A stretch of DNA of 64,000 nt from Ilyonectria destructans (Eukaryota > Ascomycota > Sordariomycetes > Hypocreales > Nectriaceae), in the NCBI GenBank assembly GCA_020740775.1, contig JAHEWK010000003.1, positions 1,488,001-1,552,000 of the forward strand. Reading direction: 5' to 3'. Both the position numbers and the translations under genes were made by a program. This document shows, in pieces, positions 1 through 9,750 of this stretch. Each line of letters opens with the position of its first letter. Position 1 is the first letter of the stretch. The notes beneath the pieces are model-generated. The model saw nothing but the letters and a program-made list of their open reading frames with translations. It was not told where the DNA came from and did not search any database.

Positions 1-1317
1 TCCAGGTATGCAACAATGCTCTCTATCTTGGATGCTCAGTCACAGGCAGACTATCTTGATCTGGTCACCCTCCTGGAAGGTAAGTAAGCTTAAACAACCT
101 AGTGAAGTCAATACTGACAAGCATAGACGAGCCTGACCTTTACGACTGGGCCCTACATAAGTGTCATAGCGCAATTCGGTCTGGCTTGAACCAAGCTTGT
201 AGCAGTATAAGCGCAGAGGATTGGGAATTATTCTGTGGGCATACTAACACCGTTGAAATGCTGCACGAAAGCGTTTACAAGTGGACTGGGAGCATGGATC
301 CACTTGAGGTCTGCATCAACTGGTAAGTGATTCAGAGGCATTCTTATTAGAGTCTAACATCTATTAGGGGCAGAAATCATGATAGGACATGCCTATTAAC
401 CGACCAAACCTACAAGGACCCAAGTATCCTAGCGTATAATGGCAATCGGTCGCTTCCAATCCGAGATGCAGGTCATAATGATGGAATTCATCATCATCGG
501 AGCGAGGCATCTCAGGATCGATCCTGGCCTAATCCACCTAATCCGATGCAACATCAAGCTGATACTCTTGGTACACCTTTTCAAGCATCGTCCGACATAA
601 GAGGGGGACCAAGTCGGTCACAGAGCCAGGGTGTCAAGCGAACCCGAACGGGAAATCAAACTAAGTACGCATTCTGTATCAACCCAGGAGTAATCCCTAA
701 TATATTACAGTCAACCAACATTACGACATCAAACTGCCCAACAAGCCATCGATGCCGCAATGCGAGCGGAAGAAGAAGCGACGAGACACCGTACAAGAAT
801 GCAAATGAATACGGAGACGCCGCTAATACCTCCGATTGAGTTAGATGATGTGATGAGAGAGCTTGCCGGGGCGGAAAGAGACATGGAGCTGGAACGAATA
901 GATCACCAGTTTCGGGGAGATGAAACGGGTAGGCACCTTGCAAGGTTGCACGTGTATATGGACATGGAGAGAAAGGGGCTTCCGTTTGACTCAGATGAAG
1001 CGGAGAGAGAGTTGGCAAGAGTGGAAAGCGATATGGAGATGAGGCCAATGGAGTTTGCAAGAGCGCAAAGAGATGTGGAGATAAGGCCAATGGAGCGTCG
1101 GGTTGAGGAAGACGAGGGAGTCCTTGCAAGACGGCAAAGGCGGGTAGATTTGGAGCGAATGGAGCTTGAGCTTGAGCAAGAGAAGTTTGAGCTTGAGGAG
1201 GCGAGGCTTGAGATTGAGAAAGAGAGGCTTGATATTGAGAAAGAGAGGCTTGACATCGAGAGAAGGATCTCGGAAATAGAAAAAAGGCGGGATTTACTGC
1301 GGGAGCGACGGGCGTGA
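1..1317 (+). CDS. 3' part of a four-exon fungal gene, hypothetical protein with C-terminal charged coiled coil
   Basis: I infer four exons: <1-79, 127-322, 368-664 and 711-1317 (TGA at 1315-1317). The introns are 80-126 (GTAAGT...CTGAC...TAG), 323-367 (GTAAGT...CTAAC...TAG) and 665-710 (GTACGC...CTAAT...CAG), 47, 45 and 46 nt long. The joined exons total 1,179 nt, exactly 393 codons, and stay open across every junction, which strongly supports the model. The frame is open to the left edge, so the true start may lie outside; the first Met in this frame is at 16. The visible product is about 392 aa. Its N-terminal half is globular-looking and its middle is Gln/Ser/Pro-rich and polar. From about 850 onward it is almost all Glu, Arg, Leu and Met, ending in tandem octapeptide-like repeats (around EKERLDI, 1210-1265) that suggest a long single helix or coiled coil. 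I do not recognise the family. A structural or scaffolding role is only a guess. Confidence 0.72.
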
Positions 1318-2135
1318 ACTTTGTTGTAGGTTGGGAATAATGGATATCAGCTAGACACCGTGTGTAATTTGAACCGATGCGGAATGTCTCCAGAAGTAAT
1401 CCCCTTCGTGGGTTCACGGCGGGAAACAGAAGACCGATTTACGAGGAGAGTGATGTTTTTTTCCAGTACAGAAACTGATTTCTTTCAGGAGTACCAATTG
1501 TTGGGCCGATGTACCTTTTTTCACTCTGGATCTATTCAATCCACGATATGAAACGTACAAAACCACCTTGCCTTATAATCCATAACAGCGAGGAGCCGGT
1601 GCAGTATGGGAAGCAACTTTGTTGGAATGGTGAGCATTCTGGAGTATCTGAATTAAACAGAAATTGTCGAGCCATTGGGAAAATTGCTTGGCCTCCATTC
1701 GTCGAAAAACAAATCCCAAACCTTCTCATCTGTTGCTCGCAGCAGTTCCACAAGGAAAACTAGTCCCTTTGCTTGCCCAAGAAGGAACTAGAAAGCCAGA
1801 GACAATCAGTTTTGATCAAAACTGAGCCCGACGCGGGAGTCGTTAGACTAGTCATTACAATAAACCTCTTAAACTTGCAAGCGCGGCTCTTAGGATAGAT
1901 AATGGGTATATTGAGCCGGCGTTCCGTCTCAAGTCCGTGAACTTGGATTTTCGGCCACCTATGAGACTGAACCTTTAGCATCTGTAATTCTGAGCGGGAT
2001 GTTTCAATCACTACCCTGTGTCCCTAGGGTTAGGGGCTTAAGGAAGTCGGGTCCCTGAAGCAAGGATCAGAGTCAAGTCATGGCGAGGTACCAGGAGGTA
2101 GATGGATCGTGATGTAGGCTGTTGCTAAAATATGA
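1318..2135. other. Intergenic, no supported feature
   Basis: This is the stretch downstream of the coiled-coil gene. Only short overlapping frames on both strands are open, none with splice signals or protein-like composition that I would defend. I see no clear AATAAA polyadenylation signal. Confidence 0.5.
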
Positions 2136-2941
2136 TCATTTTGCGCAAAACTTGAGCCTTTGGCTAGATATCCTCTCATACTTGCAAGCGAATCTCTGTT
2201 GGGGGGTCGGTGACTGGCCGGGCCGAGTTCCCGCCCTGGCAAGCAGTAAAATATTTTTCTTGGTGACAGTCTGTCCGGCCGCAACGAGGTTGGTGGCGGA
2301 CAGAGATGGGAGTGAGAACGTCTTCTCTAGGTGAATTGCCGGTCGATTATCAGCCCTCTGTCCGTTAGGGTTCTCTTCTTCGAACTCGACGTCTCGAATA
2401 GTCATCTTCTCGGGACTGACTTTGTAGAATCCATCGGTAGTTCCGTTATACAGATTTGCGAACCAAAGCGTGTTGATGACCGGCGCCATAGTAGCAAACT
2501 GCCATGGCCTCTGCGCCAGGAAATCAGGGAGTGGCCTTAAGATTGAGAGGGCAAACCGGGAATAAGGGTAATCCGGACTGACTCCTTGAAGGAGCACCAT
2601 CAGAATGTGGAACTTAGTCACGGAATGAGCAATATTGTCGTCAGCTGACAGATATAAGACAAACATCTAGTGGTCATCGCCGTCGCCTTTGGGGTAGTTG
2701 CATCGCATGTGGCCCCACTCCGAACATTCATGCCTTCCAGCACGACTCGGTCTAGAGGCCCGAGAAAGAACTCGACCGCTAGCGAGGAAACGGAAGCGAT
2801 CTGTCTTCGTAGATACTAGTCCAACGTCTACCGTGTAACCAGTCCCGTTTAAGTCAATCATGCCCCAAATCAGCTCCATGACAGCCAAGGCGACGATTTT
2901 GACAATGGGAAGGACTTCATAGAAGATAATGTTTCTAAAGA
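2136..2941 (-). pseudogene. Possible decayed minus-strand gene with an in-frame TAG
   Basis: On the minus strand, one frame runs from about 2947 down to the TGA that closes at 2136, interrupted by a single TAG at 2669-2667. The part before the TAG includes a hydrophobic, membrane-like stretch (minus-strand residues around YEVLPIVKIVALAVMELIWG, 2930-2870). The part after it is 176 codons and starts with ATG at 2666. A 3' splice-like signal (TACTAAAT...CAG) ends at 2942, just upstream on the minus strand, so an earlier exon may have existed, but the DNA beyond is AT-rich and holds no obvious exon. CAG to TAG would be a CpA to TpA change. I do not recognise the protein. The alternatives are an unrecognised intron that removes the TAG, or a chance open frame. 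Confidence 0.28.
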
Positions 2942-3060
2942 CTGATATTTAGTATTTATTTTTTTATAGTAATAACATTTTATTTTATTTATTAGGTGGA
3001 ATTTAATATGAACAACAGAAATTTAGTACTGCCTTTAACTGCCTTATAAATAAGGCAGAT
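2942..3060. repeat. AT-rich patch with a 9-bp inverted repeat
   Basis: The tract is strikingly A/T-rich next to balanced flanks, with runs of T and TTTATT-like motifs. Near its end, CTGCCTTAT (3039-3047) and ATAAGGCAG (3050-3058) form a perfect 9-bp inverted repeat with a 2-nt loop. It could be a fragment of a small inverted-repeat transposon or a RIP-altered remnant. I found no target-site duplication or second terminal repeat, so the element type is not established. Confidence 0.35.
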
Positions 3061-6000
3061 AGGTACCTTAGACAAGCTGATGCTTTAGTAAAGAAGCTTG
3101 TTGTGTGCGAATAGCAATACTCCTTGTAAAATAAGGCCCTGTGGCGTTATCAGACCACCCCTGCTAGTCGATGACTCTTCCGCGAAGGCATGTTGCTTCG
3201 TAATTTCCGGGAAGTATGTCTTCCGAGTTCCCTTAGGTAGGCTCAGTATGAGTTTATTTTGAGTTGACGCGAGCAAAGGCTGACTACTTTGGGACATGGG
3301 GGCCAAATTATCAAAGTGACGACCGGTTCTCGTTGCCGGCTGTACTATTCTTGGGTTGGTGACGCTTCTGGCCTAGGGTGCTCCTGTCAATCCCGTGGTG
3401 CATAGGTTACCGAGTTAGTCTTGGCCGGCGGCGATCCAAGTTGCGAGCTGAGTTTGCTGATCGCCGTTAGCATTCGTGCGGGGAGTTCGCACACTCGGAC
3501 AGAGAGACTTTGTAACCGTTGATGCCATGCCATAGAGAAGCATCGCCACATGAGTAAAGTTCGATGAGAAGGGACAAATTTTGGCCAATTGCGTATGGGG
3601 CTGGGAAATCTGCTGTTTCTGAAACCTTCAGTGTGTCTAGGCTTGATGCGATGGTTGTAGTTGGCTTGCAGGGTTTGCGGCTGAACGCCATTCGATCTCG
3701 GGATCGGCCTACAGATTAGTAGCCCAGACCTATTCCGTAAGAAATGTTCACCGATGAGTGGCAAACCTGGGGAGCAACAACGACGAAATGTTAATTCACA
3801 CTCGAGGAAACGGTTATTGAGGTACGCGGGTTGGCAATGTCCCAAAGGCGACGTCTCGGTGTATAGTGAAAGATACGAGAGCAAGACGCGGTCTGGGTCC
3901 AAAGCCGTCTGAATACAGGTAAAGCACACATACTGCACGTGGCCCAAGAGGCGCCATGGCAGATGCTGAATTGACACATACGAAACCGTATGTATGTGAT
4001 TCCCAGGGGCGAGTCCAAGATCCGTGTGAATCACCTCGCGATGCTCCGACCAAGCTGCTGTTTCTGGCTTGGAAGATTCAGGCAATGGGCAGATGTGTAC
4101 TCAAGGCTGGTCTCGAGCGAGTCCATGGGCAAGCCAGTTTGAGTTGTCACGGCTAGCGTCCTCCTCATCCAGAATCCATGACGTTGAGTAAAATCAACGG
4201 AGGCGGGTCCTCGGCTAAAGCTACCGATCCGAATCTAAAAGCTAGCGGAACCGCCAGTAAAGCCAGTCGAAGGGCAGCTTGTGCCTTGGTTAATCATCCG
4301 TGAGTTCAGCTCTCCGCCTTCTCTCCGGGTTCTCGTCTGTGAGACACGGAGAGAAGAGGCATTTCCACCGACAGTGAGAAATGTGGCTAGCTTAGCCAAT
4401 TGCGACGCGACTTCGGCGACGCGTCGACCCTGGACAAGGAAAGAAGAAGGAAAAAAGAAAGATTCAAAGGGGGAGTGAGCACCGGGCGTGGGCGCCTGAT
4501 GCGGTGGGCTAATGAGACAGTGGCTGAAGCCCACTACGACACACTCCACAACATAGCCCAGAGTGCGTCGCTTAGAGTCGTTAATTAGGCACGACATGAA
4601 CGACGAAGAGGGTGTCACTGCAAATACGCGCCCTAAATTTGCAGCATAGTTGCAATATGGTGCGAGATGCTCCTCAGCATTCCAAATTCCCTTCCTTCGC
4701 TCACTCTCTGGAAACCGACACTTTGCCCGTTAAGAATTGGTACCAGACATTCGTACCCAGCTTGTGACTGAGTTTAACTAGACAAACCAGGTTCCCGGGG
4801 ATAGAGACGGCCCGCCACACAATAAACAACATTCAGGCATTCCTCTGAATTAACCGTGCATCCTCAGAAGCATCTTGGAGCCAACTCTGCAAGGCTAAAT
4901 CTGACCACAAACGCTCCCTAGACGCCACGCCAGGTAATGTTACTTTCGGGGCATCCAATTGACCGTGGCTTCTGGCTGTAATCACCGAGGCTTGAAGGGG
5001 ATTGCATTGCGCCACTCCGATGCCTAGCCAGATGGACGCTAGCTACGACTCCTGCAGGGGGTTGTCCAAGCTCAAAGTTAAAGATCCGTGAGAGATGCTA
5101 GACTACATTTGTAGACAAAGTCGAGTCCGTGACGTCCTCCCTACATGTGTGCCCGGCGGTGAGTGTGGTGACGCCCGGACTTTCCTGGGTGAGACCTGCA
5201 TATAACTCCATGTCATGAAGAATTGGGCTGCATGAGGGAGGCATGTGTACTGTCTTGACCCCTGTCTCTTCTGGTGTCGATCTGGGGGATAGCTGGCTGT
5301 GCCAAAATTTCTGTTAACATGATCGTTGTCCAAGATGTGCCCCTGTTAATATTGAATCTTTCGTAAAGGACAGCGAATGTCACAACGACCTGGTCCGTGT
5401 CGGCAATTATGTCTGTATTTCGCAGCAAGTCCACCACGGACCCCTTCAAGAATTTGCTTATTGTCAGTTTTCTAGCCCGGACTCTGTCTACCATAAGGTG
5501 TCTCAGCATTTGCTTTGGCGAGATGTGACGTGAAGAGCTGCTGAACCTGGGAGGCATCTATCCTCTCAAGCTACCCTCTAATGCAGAAATTTTCGGCCAT
5601 CTAGTTTTGTGCAAACGGTTATTTAGCTTTGTACGGCTACAAACGACACCTGCAAGGCTACTTGTGTCCGTCTCCCTCGTGTCTCGTTACCATTCTCGGT
5701 TTTGGTGGCCACTGTCTGGACTTTCGTCTCTGTCTGCGACAGCGACAACAGCATTCGATGCCTGCATTCATGTGTTACAGTCGAATTAACAATGTACGGT
5801 TACAAACTTCCACAGAGTTACTGGTAAGTCGATGTTGTCTTGTTTCGTTTCAGAGCTGTCTTGGCGTTGGTTGTTTCTCCACCCGAACGCCGCCATCGAT
5901 ACCCGAGATCAAAAAAGTGAGTGTCTGGGCAAGGTTTCAACTGTATTAGAACCATATAAATTTCATTGAGAGCAGTGTCATATCATTTTGTATTTGGAGT

Positions 6001-8700
6001 GTGCTTGGCTCTTGCATATTCGCAACTCTCGACGTTTGCAGTGACAATAACAGCTGCATCCGGGATAGATGGGCAACTCACGAGCCACCCAGCGGGAATC
6101 TTATGACTTCTGCACTGCTGGCGCCTGTATCAAATCTTTGTTCGCCTTTCAGTATGACAAATAAGCAATTGTAACCTCTCCTACCGTGGTTTGCTGGAGT
6201 CCTTGAGCTTTTGATGACAGTGGAAAGAATCAGCCCGACGAACAGTGTAACCGTCAATATAATGGACAGAATCTCAATACTAAACTACGGAATGTTCCTC
6301 AGGTCTACTTGGTGGCCCCTTTTCTGGTGCGTACATACGAGCCCACTTTCTAATTTCCGATGGAGTGAGACATCTTAGGTGAGCTAGCTCGGGACTCGTA
6401 CCGAATTGCGGAGCACACTTCAGGTCACAACAACGCCGAGCAATGGTAGCCGCCGACAGCATTTTCTCGACGATGAGTGCCAGACGTGCATGAATCATAT
6501 CCCAATGATTTGGTCCCTCGGATGGATCATCTGAGAGAGCCCAGGCTCGACTGACATGCAAGTGACGAAATAAATCCGAGTTTGGGTTGGTGATGTAAAA
6601 TGCCTGACTACGTTTCAATCAAGGCCTAGCCAATGAAAGATGACCCTTGATGGATCCGAAAGTGCTGTCACGAATTGAGATGTTGTTGAAAGGACCTCCA
6701 AAAAGAGTGTCACGTGGTCGTCTTTGAGTGGGTCCACATGGGTCCCGACTGATCGGCTTTCAGCTGGTGTTGTATTGTGTGAGAGACGGAGAATGGATCT
6801 TGGAGGCGCGAGATATTTACCCTTCTAAACATGAGTGTGTGTCTGTAAGCATAGGGTAGGTACTCTTGTATTTTCCGTTCTTTTTCTTTCGCGATTCTAT
6901 TGTGATTTAAAGAACGCCTTCCCTGTTGTGAGAGTCGGCAATGGTAACCACATGCCGTTGATGAGGTCCACAGCTGAATGCTCAATTATCCAATATATCT
7001 AAAATATCACTGCTAAAACTATGAACAATGTAGAGATGTTAAAACATTGACATGGTCCTATTTGAATGCTCCTGTGTTCGCTAGAAGTCACTGCATACCC
7101 AAAGGCCACCCCACTTAACTTTATTTGCAAGCTCCGACCGAGACGGAACAGGCATGGAACCGACCGAAAGGAAGACGCCACATGCACGATCTCATGCACT
7201 ATTCAACGTATCGAGTGTAGATTAGGAGCCCTGGACCACTTCATCTGGGAGCCGCAACTGGGCGTCAAAGTGTATCCATCTGTGCGTGTACTTTTTTGAT
7301 GGTGATTTGCGGGTGAACCAAACTTGTCTCTCCCTCAACCATCTCGGTGAAGCCGAAAAGCGGGAGACCAGCGATTGGCTGGGACTTGGGTCGAGACCAT
7401 GTTCCATGTTCCGGATGTCCCCCAAGGATCGGGCATCATTGGTGACACTTCTGCACCGCAAGACCAGACCGGCGCCGCAACCGCGCTACGGCCGAATACG
7501 AATGCCGAATACTGTCGGGAGTGCCCCATAAGGAGACTACGAGCATTCTAGGAGCCGTCCGCCTAAACAAGGTTGTAGCACCCCCGGAGTACGGATTGGG
7601 GAGACTTTACGCCTCTAGTCGAAACGGTGACTAAGGGAATTCACGACCCATTTTGGTTAACTGTGGTGCTAATGCAGGAGATCAGAATTGGGTTAATGCA
7701 GCTGAATACAAGGTTGGTAATTGCAAAGCTAGTCGTTTACACGGTTGAAAGGAGGCCACAGGCACGGCCACAGGCCGACATCAGCAGGGAGTGTCGAGGT
7801 CGGCGACGATGTGGATCTGGGGGGGCATCTAGACATGCCAATTCTCCGATATTAGCCCCATCTTCTCCTCCCTGCACCTGATCCGACAGCACGCTACAGG
7901 AATTGATTGGAGAGACCGAACCGCTAGCTCCTCATCTCAGCTGTACACGACCGGCAATTGCATCGTGAGATTGAGAGTTAACCGACGAGGTGTTATTGCT
8001 GAATGTCATCAAGGCTTGTGTTGCGAAGGGCGCAGGGGGGGGGCCAGTGGGCTTGCCTGGGTATACCGGTAGTATAGGGTAGGAGGCAGTACCATAAGTT
8101 TAGATGATTGGTATCAACGATAAGTGAGGGAAATCGCCCCCGACGGCTTATTAATTGATATTCCCCGTGCAGATACTGACCTGCTGAATTAATTGACGGG
8201 TTTGTTGCTCGAAGAAGGGGCGTTGTTTGGTGTTGCATTGCGTGTTAATGTATAGTTGTTGATTGATCGAGCCGGATCAAAGCTTCCGAGTTCCGATCAG
8301 TCATATATGACGATCGGGTGGGCTTGGGAGGCAAAGCGACAGGTTTGTGAGTCCTCAGATGTCACAATTAAAAACAAAATGGATGCATTAATGGGCCCCG
8401 GGTAGGTCTAGGGCCGGTGAGCTTATTTGCATGACATTCCGCGGTTTTGGTGTGAGATGAACAGCCCGGAAGAGCGACGCCCTCAGCGCGACGCCAGATT
8501 GGCGAGATTGGCGAGGTGGAGCAGATGCGGAAGGGTGGGGGCGTGCCGATCGACGGTAGCCACATTCCGGCAAGCGCCCGAGAGCCGAGAGCCGTGGCCC
8601 GCACTGTTGCCATGACACAATTCGCACGATGCGGTAGTGCCTCGTCGCGCCGGGGCTGTACAGTGCGCGCCGGGTAGGATCTCTTGGCTCGCCTCCCTTG
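3061..8700. other. Long gene-poor interval
   Basis: No gene is convincing here. The longest frames are all on the minus strand: 3387-4085 (232 codons, no ATG at its 5' end), 4235-4618, 5213-5557 (ATG start), and 6280-6618 (opens with TTG, not ATG). None can be joined by recognisable short introns, and none shows a family I know. I saw no tRNA box-B sequence, rRNA or intact transposon. The interval may be the large upstream control region of the giant gene, or decayed coding DNA. Confidence 0.4.
5213..5557 (-). CDS. Weak candidate small ORF, hypothetical
   Basis: The frame starts with ATG at 5557-5555 and gives 114 aa. The middle (around KLTISKFLKGSVVDLLRN and the following valine-rich stretch) reads like a folded protein with alternating hydrophobic residues. 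The C-terminal 35 residues look random, so if it is real it may be one exon of a spliced gene whose other exons I could not define. There is no recognised domain. A chance open frame is the main alternative. Confidence 0.18.
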   Translation of the reverse strand: MPPRFSSSSRHISPKQMLRHLMVDRVRARKLTISKFLKGSVVDLLRNTDIIADTDQVVVTFAVLYERFNINRGTSWTTIMLTEILAQPAIPQIDTRRDRGQDSTHASLMQPNSS

Positions 8701-8748
8701 ACGGTGCAGAAAGTCAATATGAGTTCCTCTTTTCTCTTTCTTGCCTCA

Positions 8749-8878
8749 CCTCAACCTTGTGCCTCAACCTTGTGTTTGCCCTTTATTGCGCCTCGACTTG
8801 GTGACTCCGCAGTCTCCAGCTTTTCTCCCGTTTGTCTACTCCGGCCGTTTTGCTCCGGTCGTTCTGCTCCGGCCGTCC
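8749..8878. repeat. Short tandem repeats in pyrimidine-rich upstream DNA
   Basis: CCTCAACCTTGTG occurs twice head to tail (8749-8761 and 8762-8774). A 14-bp unit starting CTCCGGYCG occurs nearly three times from 8839 to about 8878. The region around them is C/T-rich on the plus strand and lies 0.8-0.9 kb upstream of the giant gene. They may be binding-site clusters or simple slippage products; nothing in the sequence decides. Confidence 0.4.
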
Positions 8879-9486
8879 GCCCCTCGCCACGACTGGTTCC
8901 TGCCCGGACTCAAGCTGCACCCAAGCCCGAATCACCCGATCGGTCTTCGCCGGGTTGTCTCATGGCTGCATTACCTGTCTGCCTAGGCAAATATGCAGGA
9001 ACAAACCAAATCTCCCTGAGACACTGGACCCTGGACTGTCTTGTAAATCTTCCCCGGTGTATGCAGCATCCTGCATACCCTTTGCAGAAACGACGCCACG
9101 CAGGCTTTCCCTTCCGGCTATCCTTGCCTTTTCGCCTCCCATAGGAGCATATACGCCGCCCACTACGCTAAAGCCCCAGCAGCAGCGGCTGAATCTTGGA
9201 TCTCCAAGCTATCTAAACCTTGCGCGTGAATGACGCGCCCCAGATAGCCACGCGCTGCTCACTCGGGTAGGGATGTGTCTCAGCCGTCGGACAAGGAGGA
9301 GGAAAACGGCGAGGGCAGGGCCTAAGTAGGCTCCTATTACAGCATCGCCATCAGAGTTCGAGCTATGCGAGAAACAGCAAGTCTAGATCTGTTGCAGAGA
9401 TCGACCCGGCACCCCGTCCGCAACGACAGTGCCTCTTTGGCGGAGACACAAGGGATTGGAATGCGCCGCACTTGAAGGGAATAGCC

Positions 9487-9678
9487 CCAATGGACATGAG
9501 CAGTTGAACCACCCCACCTGGAAAGATGGGCCCTCTTTACACATCCGGGGAATGAGAGGGCGAGGGAGCTGGCAAAGAATGGATGTATATAGGAAACATG
9601 GCGTGCTCAAACTCTCTGCTGAGCACTCACCCAGGTTTGGCCACCTGAATAGCAACACCGACAGCATTCACGGCCAAG
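9487..9678 (+). promoter_or_regulatory. Likely core promoter and 5' leader of the giant gene
   Basis: A CCAAT box lies at 9487-9491 and a TATATA element at 9586-9591, about 95 bp apart. The chosen start ATG is at 9679 with A at -3 (CCAAGATGA), a good fungal start context, so the transcript start is expected somewhere in 9610-9650. A separate ATG at 9598 opens a 16-codon frame ending in TGA at 9648. It sits only 7 bp after the TATA element, so it is probably not transcribed, but would act as an upstream ORF if initiation were further 5'. Confidence 0.5.
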
Positions 9679-9750
9679 ATGAGTAGATGTCTCAACCGGC
9701 GTCTGGTGGCGGGCATGGTAGCTCTTGTTGCCGTCCCGCTAGTAGATGCC
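9679..9750 (+). other. Predicted signal peptide
   Basis: The first 24 codons encode a classical secretory signal: Arg-rich start (residues 3-8), a hydrophobic core of about 14 residues, then VDA before TSS as a likely signal-peptidase site. It directs the product to the ER and out of the cell, consistent with the very high Cys content that follows. An Arg at residue 31 or 41 could be a later processing site. Confidence 0.8.

Noticed and set aside
3387..4085. 232-codon minus-strand frame
   Set aside because: It opens with TTG rather than ATG, other minus-strand frames over the same stretch are also open, and the residues suggest no family. I kept it only as a mention in the gene-poor interval.
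4235..4618. 127-codon minus-strand frame
   Set aside because: Overlapping frames on the opposite strand are equally open, the composition is random, and no start or splice context supports it.
8698..9144. 148-codon plus-strand frame upstream of the giant gene
   Set aside because: It reflects C/T-rich DNA read as Pro/Ser/Leu/Arg, with no domain or splice structure. Regulatory DNA is a better reading.
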